A stretch of 64,000 nucleotides of DNA. It comes from Formicarius rufipectus (Eukaryota > Chordata > Aves > Passeriformes > Formicariidae). The notes beneath the pieces are model-generated. The model was not told the origin of the DNA. It worked only from the letters and a program-made list of their open reading frames with translations, and did not search any database. The stretch lies in NCBI GenBank assembly GCA_013399695.1, contig VXAU01001761.1, positions 1 through 64,000 of the forward strand. The letters are read 5' to 3'. Below, piece after piece: positions 27,199 through 38,970 of this stretch (position 1 is its first letter; every line of letters starts with the position of its first letter). The translations under genes and the position numbers were made by a program.

Positions 27199-27523
27199 TC
27201 GGCACATCTACCAAAATGAATATAAAATTTGCCTATTCCACAAAACTCTTAAAAAGCCATGCAGATAATAAAAGGGTTAATAACTCAGCTTCTCCTGTGC
27301 CTGTAAGACATTAGTTTTTATGGCTAAATGTTAAGTTTTAAAGTTACATACATTTTATATGCACTGATTTTTATTGTTTATCCAGTTCTGAATTTATGAA
27401 TCATCCTCAGATCCTTTAGCTATTTGAATCTAGGAATGAAAGTTAAAATACCGCTTGGTACTTGCTTTTTTGTTTGCTTTGTTTGTTTGATTAAATCAAC
27501 TTACAAGGCACAAATAAAAAATG

Positions 27524-27529
27524 TTTATT
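27524..27529 (-). terminator. Candidate polyadenylation signal
   Basis: TTTATT on plus reads AATAAA on minus, about 400 bases downstream of the stop codon of the minus-strand exon at 27928-28068. A second AATAAA overlaps that stop codon (27924-27929). Which one is used, if either, cannot be told. Confidence 0.3.
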
Positions 27530-27927
27530 TTCAGGAAAGAAAGTTTAAACTAATGAACACCTGAAGTGACATGTATCTCAAATAAATCAGTAGAGACTTT
27601 TAAGGAACAAAAAACTATACAAAATTAAACAGATGAAGAATAACTCGAGAATGAGACAAAGACCCTTTCCTCCACATACTTCTTAGACACTTCTTAAAAA
27701 AAGCAAACTCTTCTCCCCACAAGACAGTAAAACTACAAATTTTAATTTAACAATTTCTTTCCCCTATGCCCTTGCTAAAAATATTTCCGTAATTTCCAAA
27801 CAATGCCATGTGTTCTGCTACCAAATTTGATCAAGAAGCTTGTGTAGCTTATCCATAATGTTATCCTCAGAACCATTTATGGAACATATATTTCATCCAC
27901 AGGTTCTACATCTTGAAACACAGTTTA

Positions 27928-28068
27928 TTATTCTGGGCTCACGGCAATATTCAGTGCTTTGGATTCAAAAGCTGCTGACACTTCATTTCCATAGCTCAGT
28001 CTCTCCATTTCTAGGTTTAAATCCTGCCGAGTCCTGGCAAGCTGACGTCTCAAGGAGCGCACCTTCAG
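27928..28068 (-). CDS. Probable terminal coding exon of an unidentified coiled-coil protein gene
   Basis: On the minus strand a good 3' splice site (branch-like CTAAT, a pyrimidine-rich tract, then CTTTAG at 28069-28074) precedes a phase-0 open frame of 46 codons ending in TAA at 27928-27930. The product starts LKVRSLRRQLARTRQ and ends ALNIAVSPE. V, L, L, L, M and L fall at 3/4 spacing over the first 24 residues, as in a coiled coil, and basic and acidic residues alternate. The exon keeps several CpG sites in a CpG-poor neighbourhood, as coding exons do. I do not recognise the gene. No upstream exon in the window joins it convincingly, so upstream exons may lie far away or beyond the window. 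A relic exon or chance frame cannot be excluded. Confidence 0.55.
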   Translation of the reverse strand: MKVRSLRRQLARTRQDLNLEMERLSYGNEVSAAFESKALNIAVSPE

Positions 28069-28074
28069 CTAAAG

Positions 28075-29769
28075 ATATAGGGAAAAGATTTTATTAGTAG
28101 AAGATAACCATCAAACTAAATTACATCATGACTCTTTCAGCACAGACAATCATTTGGGTGGAAATGTAAAAGTAATTGCCATAACACTCATCGGGAAAAC
28201 AGGCACTTCTCACACCGTTTTCAAGTGATAGAGCATTCCTGCTAGCTACAGGGTAGCCAAAATAATCTTTCACTGGAGAAGCAACCACTGGATGTACATG
28301 TATTAGCTACCTAAATTATCTGAAAAGGAAGCAAAAATAATTAGGATCAAAAAGTTAACAATTTGAAAGCAGAAATATAGCATCAAATGCAAGCGTGTGA
28401 ATTAATACAGACTTAATGTTGTAAAGCGTTGACCTCTGAAACAAGCCCAGAAAGTCCCTTCGGGACGCTAACTACAAACACGTCACACAAGATCCATCGG
28501 GGTATGACCACAGAGAGCCATTTTGGTGTGGCAATGAACACAGCACCAGCATCTTGCAGTGTAAGATGGCACCTTTATGCCCATTTTATATGTCCTTCAG
28601 TGTAAGATTTACTTGCATATACCTTCCAAATATACAGCATCTACAAGCAGAAAAACACAAGCATGCAGATCCAGAAGTCTGCTTCTCTGCTTAATATATG
28701 GATATTGTAATTGAGATGCTTGTATAGACACAGCTTAAGAGCACCTCCTGCTCACCTATGGTCATAAATAGTTTGAAATTTAATTCTTCAACTTCTATGC
28801 ATAAAGCTTTTTCTGTAAATAGGTACTTTTTCTATCACTCTCTACTTCCTTTAATGCTTTCCTCTTAGCAATAACTACCACATATCACCTACATACAAAG
28901 TCATTAAAGGATAATTAAATTCTAAGGCTTATTGCATGCCTTTAATTTCTTCCTACATTTGTGTTGACTTAGGAGTTGCAAGGATGAAAGTTGCCGACTA
29001 CTGTGTCTCAGAAACTTCAGGGATGAGGTACAAGAGTTAAGAGACCTAAAGTATGAATAAGTTTCAGCAATTCCAGATGTTTCCTATAAAGGCAAAACGA
29101 AATCTTAATGTGATTTCAATATAGTCAAGACCAGTTTCCATTTTAACCTTATTAAATGATCAGTGGACTATGATAGGCGATCCTGATAATTCCAGCTGTC
29201 TGATATTTTCTCGTGAAGTTCTTTCTTTCAGTGGCTTATATTTTGCCAAACACAACCATTTGTAGTACATTTCCTTTCTTTACTCTAGCTGGTTTGTGTT
29301 TTTGTTTTGATTCTTAGATTTTGGTATAGCCAGTTCAGCTGTTTCAGAGAAGAACAGAGGAAAGAGACACAATAACTTTGCAAGAGCTTGAACTAAAATT
29401 CATATATTCTTTATGTTTACACATAGCAATAGGGAAATGCATCTTAGCAAAATTTGTGCTGTGCCCATGAAAAACCCTTACTTTGGGCAAATGCTGAGTT
29501 TCTAAAATATACATTATACAGATTTAGAAGCATATATAAAATATACAGAAAAGATAAATAACATTTATAAATATATAACTGATTTGTGCAAATAATGATA
29601 AGCAGAACTTACAAATGGATGTTTGCTGAAAATATCACCGGGCTTCCCATCTGCACTGACCATGCTTCATTGCCCCCAAAACAACTTATAAATACCAGTT
29701 ATAGCAAGCATATCATCAGGAAAAGATTCATAACTCCAGCTGAATTTTCAATTCAGAAATCACCCTTGA
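28075..29769. other. Probable intron or intergenic stretch
   Basis: If the exon at 27928-28068 is real, this is its upstream intron. It is AT-rich, except for a CpG-containing patch at about 28430-28580. There the minus strand is open for about 58 codons without a convincing splice site or known product. Confidence 0.35.
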
Positions 29770-29853
29770 GGGGGGGGTGGGGGGGGGGGGGGGAACAAAC
29801 GAACAACAACAACAAAACAAACAAACAAAAAACCAACCAAACAAAAAAAACCA
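29770..29853. repeat. G-run followed by (AAAC)n repeat
   Basis: A run of 24 bases that is all G except one T (29770-29793) is followed by AACAAAC/CAAA-type units to about 29853. The G-run can form a G-quadruplex. Confidence 0.95.
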
Positions 29854-30747
29854 CCCAGTTACATTTGGAACAGAGGTTAAATCATCTTGGCTCTAAGGAA
29901 TCAGTTTTCACCTTGGTCCCTCTCCTGTTGTCTGGACCTGCCAGGTTTTGCCAGCCCACAGCACACCTGGGAGGTCCACAGAGGGTCACTGCACAACGGC
30001 TATTCCTGTACTGGAAACAACAGACTCAGTACCATATGATTCCATCAGATATTTCCAAATTTTACAGTGCTAAACTACTAACTTAACACCTCAAAAGCAC
30101 TATGTGCTTATCTGTAAGAATCAGAGCAGGATCCACCTCAAGAACCAGGAACTGAACCCACAGTTGATGATCTACATTCCTGCCCTTTGACTGATATACC
30201 AACCCCCAAGGAGTTCCTTCAAACCTTGACCGGACAGTTGGTCTGTGCAAGTGTTACCAGATGCTTTTTGAATTCATCTAGTGGAAGTCTGGGCTATGTA
30301 ACTAGATGTCTTTAGATCAGTGTTATTGACTGCCCTTTGTGGACCTTCTAAATAGAATTAGATGCAGTAAATGAATTTAATTTTTTTTAAGAAACATGGG
30401 AAGCATTATAAGACTACATTGTCCACAAGGCTAAGTATTCCAAGATAGGAAATATAAAGATTAAGGTTGTGCCTTATAAACTGCCACTTGGGAATATATA
30501 TGCTGGACTGGTGAGCTCTGTGTCATCCCTGTTGTCTTGAAGTGTCTCCCTGCGAGTTGTTTTGATATGGATGACGTGGGCAATAAAGAGTCACCTGAAA
30601 GCCTGTAACTGCACGAACATGTGGTAGTTGTCCGGACTGACCAGCACTTTCATGGAGAGGGATCACTGGAGATTAGCACACAGCTGCAAGAAAACTAATT
30701 TAATTTAGGTCTTTGGGAACACAGGATTCAGGTCCTGTCCCTTTCAA
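29854..30747. other. Non-coding stretch with a possible LTR-like segment
   Basis: At 30490-30645 there is a TATA-like AATATATATG, an AATAAA about 85 bases later (30580-30585), and several CpG sites in otherwise CpG-poor DNA. This spacing fits the promoter and poly(A) signal of a retroviral LTR, but no clear ends or target duplication were found. No gene is recognised. Confidence 0.3.
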
Positions 30748-31265
30748 GAAATCATAGGATGGTTGAGGTTGGAAGGGATGAGTCTAAAGGAGTTCCCTGG
30801 GCCCAACCCATCTGCCCAAGTGAGGCCACCTAGAGCCAGTTGCCCAGAACCACATCCAGATGTGGGTTTTTTTTCAATATCTTCAAAGTAAGAGACTCCA
30901 CAACCTCTCTAGGCAACCTGTGTCAGGGCTTGGTTACCCTCACAGTGCAGAAGTGTTTCTCCCATTCAGAGGGAACCTTCCATGTTGCAGTTTGTGGCCA
31001 TTGCCTCCACTCCTGTCACTGGGCACTGCTGAAAAGAACCTGTCTCTGTCCTCTGTTCAGGTACCATACACATTGATAAGATCCCCCGATCACTTCTCCA
31101 GGTTAAACAATCCCAGCTCTCTCAGGCTTTCCCCATAGGAGAGATGTTTCAGACCCTTCAACATCTTCACTGGACTCTCTCCAGTATGTCTATAACTCTT
31201 GTACTGGGCAGTACAGCACACTCCAGGTGTAACCTCACCAGGGTTGAGCAGAACGAAAGGATCGC
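30748..31265 (-). mobile_element. CR1 LINE 3' end, minus strand
   Basis: In reverse orientation the copy starts with ATCATAGGATGGTTGAGGTT, the CR1 3' UTR hallmark. It continues with segments matching the 3' UTR and ORF2 C-terminus: CACAACCTCTCTAGGCAACC near 30899, a TCTCCAGGTTAAACAATCCC segment near 31096, and GGTGTAACCTCACCAGGGTT near 31227. It is 5'-truncated and mutated. Confidence 0.93.
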
Positions 31266-34200
31266 ATCCTCAGCCTGATGGCAGCACTAAGAAGATTAAT
31301 TTTGAGACTGTATCATAATCAGGCTAAGCAAATTATAGCTCTGACTTCTAAGGACTATATAGCCCTGATATTGCTTTTTCCAATATTCTCCATTCTTCAT
31401 GTTCCCAACCTAACTTTGAAAGTATATTTCTGAAAGTACAATTAATAAAATATATGTACTGGAAATACATTCCCGGGTTAACTCTTAACAATTTTATAAC
31501 TCAAAGTTATAAACTATATGTAAATATTTCATTACACACATTTAATAGGACTAGGAGTGTGCTTTTCTCTGATGTAGATTTATGAAATTGATTGCAAAAA
31601 GGATAGGGATGCTACTTGACTCTTCTATTTTATGACAAAGTATAAAACATTGTCACTATTTTAATATATTGAACAATATTAATGTTTAACTACTCTCTAT
31701 AAAATTTTTACTAGAACTTTTCTTTGAATAATTGCTTCAAATTAAATTTAATTCCTTTTTTTTAATATAACAATGCTATGGACATTTCAATTTCTCAGAA
31801 CATTCTTAAAAGGGATGATAAGAGAAATATACTAGAGATTAAGCATTCACTGACATAGTGGAAGCATTGCTGAGGAAAGGGTCAGTGCTAGTTCCTTTCT
31901 TTTACATGAAGTAGATTTAAAACAAACAAATACCCCCAAAACAAAAACCACTAAGCAAATACAGAATAAATGACATAAGCACCCACCATATTGCCTGGTG
32001 GAGCGTTCCATTTATGACCACCACCAGCATAGACACAACCCTCTTACACCACAAGGCTCCAGAGGCGAGCTGCCTCTGGCCACTATGCATCAGGTAGATG
32101 GAAAAGAAACCGCCTGCTGGAAGAGGAGCCCCGGCAAGTGCCTCGTTGCACGTTCAGAGCAGCTCACGGGGCCCTCACCACGTTGAAGTGTTGGAGTTTG
32201 CTGCCTGAAAAGTCCTTGCTGCAGCACGTACCCTGTGCTGAGCTCCCTGGCATTTCAACTTGAGCTCTCCATGCTGGGGAGATCCTGGGCTGCTCACCTG
32301 GTCTGAGGGGCTGAAACCTGGGGAGCAGGGCTAGCGCAGGAGCTACTTCATCAGCTGCTTCCACTTTAATCAAACCTCTCTTGCACCTGGATAGTAGCTT
32401 TTTACCCTAGCTGGCCTCTGCTTGGCTCGCAAAAGCTAAGATAAGCTCATCAGTTATCTTAGAGGTGTGAAGCGATAAACAGAATGCTCGGATTTAGCAC
32501 TAGTGATTTGTAACCTCAACATTTTTCTCACTCCAGCTGCTGGCTAGGATTGAGCTTTTCTTAACAGCTCAGCTTTCTTGAAGCCAGAACATCACCTGAT
32601 AATGATTTTTGCTAGCAGGAGATGGACCAGGTTAAGAAGTTAAGCTAACAGCACAATTAGTGGGGATCCCACGATTCTAGTCAGACCCTATCTACTACTA
32701 AATTCGGCCCCTCCCTTGTTTCATTGAGGCAGCTGCACGAACTTTGTGTGGTTTCACAGCACACATTGGTGCTGCCAGCTGTAGGGATGTGCAGGTACCT
32801 GAACTATTTTTAAATAAAAAGTATAGGTTGGAGAAACCATATTGCTGCATTATAAGACTGCATTATAAGACCAACCTCTCCAGACCACACTCCCCTTGCT
32901 CTTATCTTTGATGTGTGAAGGATGTATTAAAACGTTGGAGCTTTGGCCCTGAGGGACAGGGGTGGGGATCTGCACTTGGTGACTGGAGAGGAACTTTAAC
33001 CAGCCCTCCTCCTTACCCTGAAACCAGTCCCAGGGGAGCCCAGGTCATCAGGTGGTGGGGAACATGGTTCCAGAAATGTGTGCTTCTGAAATGCTTTGCG
33101 ATTGTTGTGGGCTTTTTTGTGGTTTGTTATGTTTTAAATCACAGAAAGCTGTCGGAGTTGCAGTGTGTCCCATCAATCAGCACACCACGCACTGTCTATG
33201 CTGAACATCCGACCGAGTCTCACAGGGAGCGTGAAATTTCCAGTGACAGATGATAAGAAAATATTCAGCAGGCTTTCTTAAACGATTTATATGTTAAGGG
33301 ACAGAAAGGTCAGTGAGCAGAAATTGTATCTTATCTTCCTTGCATATATATTGCTTGATGATTAGGTTAAAAATGTTACAAATACAGATGTGAGTGAAAT
33401 ATATGACTATTCATAGGCAGAGATGGAAAAACAAGAGGGTTATACCGTTCAGTGCAACCCCTGAACAACAGATTCAGAGAATTAGTGTGTATTGCCAGAG
33501 AGAGCTGCTTCTCTGTCTCTTACAGGTATTTTCAATCTTTTACCTTGCCTTACCTGGAAAGGTTGTGTGAAATTACTAGTAAAATACTTATTTTATCAAT
33601 TCGTGGCCACAGCCAGTCCAAAACTGCATAAAGAACTAGCTCATCCTTCAATTGGCAATATTAGACAAGTGCAAATCAGTTACATTTCCACCCTACTGAC
33701 TGCTAGGGGGTTTAATCTTTTCTTCAAACACTTCCAGGGATGGGTGGTGCCTCAGTAGACTTGGTAAGTCTGACTGGGTAATTAGTGCTGAGAAATCTGA
33801 AGTTCATGTTTCCTGTTCCATGGGGTAGATGTATGGTGGCCTTTCTGAAAAAAGAATTAATCAAAGGGGAAAGACCAGTTTCAGACTTTCTGTGTAGGGA
33901 TCGTGCCTTGCCTCAGCTAAATCAAAGCAGAAGTTTTTAGTAGAGAAGTTTCTTTTAAGTTGAATTTAAGAATAGTTTTCATTTCAGAGAAAAGAAATTA
34001 AAAAGAATAAAGAATTTTTAATGTACAGGACAGGCAACTGGGCACAAGGCATTTCTGGACTTTTGGCTCAGATCTGTCATTAACTTCTTGATTACGTCTT
34101 GTGGGTCCTTTTTACGGTTTTAAAGAAAAAAAAAAAGCAATAATCTGAGTGTTAAGAAAATGGGGAGGCTCAATTCACTGCAGTGTGGTCTGAAGGGTCA

Positions 34201-36261
34201 TGTTGCAGGTTAGGTTAAGAGACCTTCAGTGTATTTCAGTGCCTCTGTATATCCATTTTGCCACTTTTCTTTACTGTGTTTCGGCCACAATTCTGTGTTC
34301 TTCAGGGCAATTGCTCTATCTGCCTGTATGGGTACAGCCAATGCAGCCATTGTCTCTGCAGGGCAGAGACATCTGTGCTATCTTTAAATTTCATGTCTCA
34401 TCAGAGAGGACATTCCCACAGGCAAAGTCACCAGGCTTCTCTGAGATGCATGAAGAACCAGTGCTGCACTGGTGGGGATCCCTTTGATGTTTGAGTTAGC
34501 TCACAGTCATAATGCAGTATCCAGCATCAACTTATCCCCTTATTGGAATTTTCTTCATGATCATACAAATAGAGCATCCACCTCATGCTGCAGAGGGACA
34601 CAGGAAGGGTTGCTTATGCTTTATTGATCCCTGTCACAACCCCTTCTCCCTATTGAATTGGGGTGAACGGGCCCTGTAGATACAAATGTGTGCACACAGA
34701 AAACAGCAAGAGGAAAAGCGCACACAGAGGGGTGGTGAGTCTCATAAAAGGTAATAAGCTCTGGAGACTTGTGTTCTGGCTGAATTCAAACCAGTTGATA
34801 AACTCAGAATAGCAAGAAGCTGTGGAGGGTGCCCAAGGCTACCAGCACCAGGTTTTGTATCTCACACCGTAGCCAAGGAGGTGGCAGCTGCTATATGTAG
34901 ACACAGACCACAGTCTAAAGGGTTTATATAGGGAAAGGAGGGACTTCTGAACACCTTCCTATAAGCCACTGGTGCACTGGTATGACCACTGTTTCTCAAT
35001 GAACACAAGTGGTTGGCCTCCTCACTGCTGCTCTAGTTGAGTAAAAAGGGGAACTGAGAGGAGGAACTGAATGGATGGTACCAATAGTTACCTGCTGTTA
35101 ACAGCAACAGCTTTATTCTATGTTTAATAATAGCATAACTCACAAATCATGCTCCAAAAAATGTTGTTGGTCATCTGTATCTTCCCCTGACTTGTTTCCT
35201 TGTCTGTAAAATTTACCTTCTTTTCCCTCATAGTTGGATACAGGGAGGCAATGCAGAGAAGAGTCCGTACTGTCCTGTAGGAGACTGGAGAGGCAGGGAT
35301 GATGCTGTGGTGAGGAAGGCTTTTACAGGGGCAGAGAAGGAGGGGCCAGCAACACAGCCCAGGTATCCTTAGCCCACTGGCCTGACCTAGAGGTCACTCA
35401 TGACATCTTGCTACTGATAATTAACAATAATGACAGCATTAAATTACCAATCTCCTTAGACAGATGGTGTTCAGGCTGTTCTGCCTCCTTCATTTGGTGA
35501 GTAAAGCAGACACAAGTGAGTAGTCATGTAAAGATTACTAAGAATTCCTGTTCACAGCTGACTTCTTGCAGAGACTGATTTTTAAATGCCTTTTAATTTT
35601 TGGAAACGCCTCAGTCCAGAGAATTTTTATCTCATTAATAGTTCTATTAGGGTCATGAATGGACAACAAAATCTTTGCCTTTATGTTCTCCAGCTCTGTT
35701 GCTAAGAGCTATATACAGTAACAAACTGTTCACATAAAATGTCACATTTTTCTTCACTAAAACCCCAACAGGAAGAAAAAAAAAATCTGCTGACATTGAC
35801 AAAAAATTTGAAAAAGCTCCTATGGTTTTTGCCCTTCCAGGCTGCCAGTTTTTAGTCTGGGAACATCATAGCAGCTTCATTTCCACAACAAAAAGGCCCC
35901 ATTCTTTTCTTAAAGGTTTGACCCTTCATTCTGTCTTTGGTGTTTTGCATCAGAAATGCACTTGTGTTGTCAGCCCTTCTATTAGCACTCACTTATCGAG
36001 GGTGCCAAAGAAAAGTCTAATAAAAGGACAAGTGTCTAACAGGTTACTATAGTTTCTTTTGTGCTCCTGAAATTTGTAGGCTTCAGGCGTTTATAAATGT
36101 AATTAACATTTGTGCATATGATAAATTTTAAAAATGGGTGAACTTTTCACACTTGAATGTTAACAATTTCCATTGTCTGTTACTAGTAAATTTCAATGGC
36201 TGATTATTTTTACAGATTTTTGTCAGGGCTTAATCCCGCTTGGTTGTACTAAGCAGACTAC
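31266..36261. other. Non-coding stretch between CR1 copies
   Basis: No transposon recognised. A GC-richer patch at about 32000-32370 carries CpG sites and a 69-codon minus-strand frame ending at 32164; its product is unfamiliar and lacks a good acceptor. Weak exon-like segments on minus at 33017-33085 and 35217-35274 are discussed among the findings. A palindromic pair of GATA motifs lies at 32438-32460. A CTCF-like sequence (12 of 14 core positions) lies at 34874-34887. Confidence 0.35.
32438..32460. promoter_or_regulatory. Inverted pair of GATA-factor motifs
   Basis: AAGATAA and TTATCTT face each other across 9 bases, forming a perfect 7-base inverted repeat. A further CGATAA lies at 32473. 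The motif match is direct; regulatory use is inference. Confidence 0.35.
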
Positions 36262-37106
36262 ACACACCTGGGTGTGAGTATTGATCTGTTGGAGGATAGG
36301 AAGGCTTTACAGAGCGATCTGGACAAACTGGAACGACGGGCAGTTCACCAAGGCAAAGTGCTGAGTCCTGAACTTTGGCCACAACAACCCCATGGAGCCC
36401 TACAGGCAAAGAGGTTGGGAAGTCTGTCCAGTGGGAAAAGACCTGATGCTGGTCAACAGTGGCTCAACATGAGACAGCCCAGGTGGCCAAGAAGGCCAAG
36501 GGCATCCTGGCTTTTATCAGACACAGTATGGCCAGCAGGACCAGGACAGTGATCGACCCCCTGTACTCAGCACTGGTGAGACCACACCTCAAGTCCTGTG
36601 TTCAGGTTTGGGCCCCTCACTACAGGAAAGACATTGAGGGGCTGGAGCGAGTCGAGAAAAAGACACTGGAGCTGGTGATGGGTCTGGAGCATGAGTCCTG
36701 TGAAGTGCAGCTGAGGGAGCTGGGGGTTTTTATTCTGGAGAAAAGGAGGCTCAGCAGTGTCCTTATTACTCCCGACAACTACCTGAAAGGAGGTTGTAGC
36801 CAGGTGGGGTTCTGCCTCTTCTCCCAGGCAAGAAATGACAGGATGAGAGGACACAGCCTCAAGCTGTGCCAGGGGAGATTCAGGTTAGACATCCGAATAA
36901 ATTTCTTCCTGAAAAGGGTTGTTAAACATTGGAATGGACTGCCCAGGGAGGTGGCAGAGTCATAATCCTGGGAGGTCTTCAGGAAAGCATGAGACATGAC
37001 ATTTAGTGTCGTGGTCTAGTTATCAAGGTGGTGATAAGTCAAAGTTTGGTTTTGATGATCCCAGAGGTCTTTCCAGCCTAAATGATTCCATGATTCTGTG
37101 ATTTTT
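36262..37106 (+). mobile_element. CR1 LINE copy with intact 3' end
   Basis: Plus-strand translation gives the ORF2 tail in two overlapping frames. First come ALQSDLDKLERRAVHQGKVL and PELWPQQPHGALQ (about 36300-36400), then QVAKKAKGILAFIRHSMASR, ALVRPHLKSCVQVWAPHYRK and, after further RT-tail sequence, RFRLDIRINFF and VVKHWNGLPREV (to 36965). These are the standard CR1 C-terminal blocks. The 168-codon frame at 36459-36965 is largely open, so this is a fairly young or well-preserved copy. A frameshift near 36460 and lost 5' domains make it non-functional. It ends with the CR1 terminus GATTCCATGATTCTGTGATT at 37084-37103. Confidence 0.96.
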
Positions 37107-38925
37107 ACAGACACAGAACAGGAAACAGCTATTTAAATGTTCAATATAAAATAGAAGGTGTTTTCCCTCCAATGGTGAGAGAAAAGAATTTCAATTATTG
37201 CAGGCTGATAGGTGGGAGGTGTCTTGCTAATATTATATATTCCATATTTCTAATTATTTTTTTTTCTTTCATTGCCATTTTATACAGTCATTTATTCATG
37301 AGCTATGAAAATGTATGAATATCCCACTTCTGCTATGTCAGCTTAACACAGCCCCAAAACCAAATCAAATCTGGTCTTGGCAACATCTGAAGGTACAGCA
37401 AAATTAATGCAATTGAAAATGGAGAGATCATGCAGCCAAAAATCTCAGGTAACAGTGTTCTGCCACTGAAGCACCCCAGTTAAATTCCAGAACAGACTAG
37501 TTGTTAATGGAAATGATTGGTTTATGGTTACTTGTTGTCCCTCAAGGAGTGCAGAGTTTTAGTGTTGTCTAGTTTAAAACATACCGGTGTCTATACCACA
37601 AAACTGTGTATCACAGCAGTTATACAGTTGACAGCCTGGCTGGCAAACTCAGCAGCAAATCCAACAACTATTACATTAGCCTCTGGTGGCAGCATTTGCA
37701 GGTCAAAATAAGGTAAGACAGCATCAGAAAATCTACACTGTGCATATTCCATGGTAATAACCTGAACTTTTTTTCTGAGGTTGCCAGGGTGATACCTAAG
37801 AAAGGTGCTAGTTCACACAGTCCCTAAAAATGCAGTTGAGGCTTAGTCCCCAGGAGGATATTACACAGATTTGAGCAATTAGAATTAGAACGAGATGGAA
37901 TTCAGTCAGAACCAATGAATTTTATTGATATGTCTCTTTAAAGATTGGTGCCCAAGAGAAAAAAAATGCTGCAGCCTGTAATTTGAAAGTAAACACCTCA
38001 GCACTTTAATAACTGCAAAAGCCATTTTTTTCTGGATTGCCATGAACATTATTGCAGTAAGATAAAACAAAGGCCTATCCTATAAACAATACATAAAAAG
38101 ACAAAGATGTTACTTGTGGCACTGCTTATTTTAGGAGCAAAATGCTGGCTACATATTCCCATTGCGCTGTTCTAATGTTCCCAGCTGGCTTCTGCAGGGA
38201 ACTGCTTATGTTTTATCATGAAGAAAGGATACTATACCTTCATCTAACACTATTCATATAGGGAATACAGAAAATCTCTCCCTATTATCTTTTTACTGCC
38301 CATCTCTCCCCAGAGACAAGAGTATACTAATAGCAGACCACCAGCACTGATATGAGACTTTCTAGATAGCAATGTAAATAAATCAATGTTTAATCAAAGG
38401 TTCATAGTAAATTCAGTTCAGAAGTCTCATCCCATTGCATCTATTATGGTCACTCTAGTATGTGATCTAGATGTGATACATCTGTTGGTGGTAGGTGTGA
38501 GCATGACAACAGCATTAAAGACATTCATTGAGAGTAAACAGAGGAGGTAGGAAAATCAAAGTAGTTTTAATTGTCTTTAAGTAGATTTTCCTACTTAATA
38601 TTAGCAAAGGATTGCACACTTTGAAGTTGTCCCCTGCGACTACAAGATTCAGAAGTCTCTGTAGATGCAGAGCCATATATTAACCTGATTCTCTTGTTAA
38701 CCTTGTTTCCTGAAGGAGAGAAGAGAGATTAATTTCCATGGAAGCCATCCAGACACTAAAAGTACAATTGAACTAGACAAAATATCATAAAATCTACCTC
38801 AGTTATGGGGCAATCTAGCCATTAGCATTGTGGTGAAAACATTCTGGAGAATGATTAGGGTTGATTGATAGATTTATAGCCCTATGAAATGCAGAATAAA
38901 CTCTACAGGGACTCCCATTTTCAGG

Positions 38926-38970
38926 CTTTTTTTTTTTGCTTTTCTTTTTTTGCCTTTTTTTTTTTTTTTT
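38926..38970. repeat. T-rich low-complexity tract
   Basis: Runs of 10, 8 and 18 T separated by a few other bases. Confidence 0.9.

Larger units (their letters stand above)
20581..27927. other. Long AT-rich non-coding stretch
   Basis: No transposon or coding exon is recognised. It includes the small tandem duplication at 27125-27198 and, at its high-coordinate end, the probable 3' untranslated region of the minus-strand terminal exon. Open frames are short and anonymous. Confidence 0.4.

Noticed and set aside
28755..28811. Short exon-like segment on minus with a good GTGAGC donor
   Set aside because: The acceptor lacks a pyrimidine tract, and the only open frame ends in a phase that does not join the terminal exon's coiled-coil frame.
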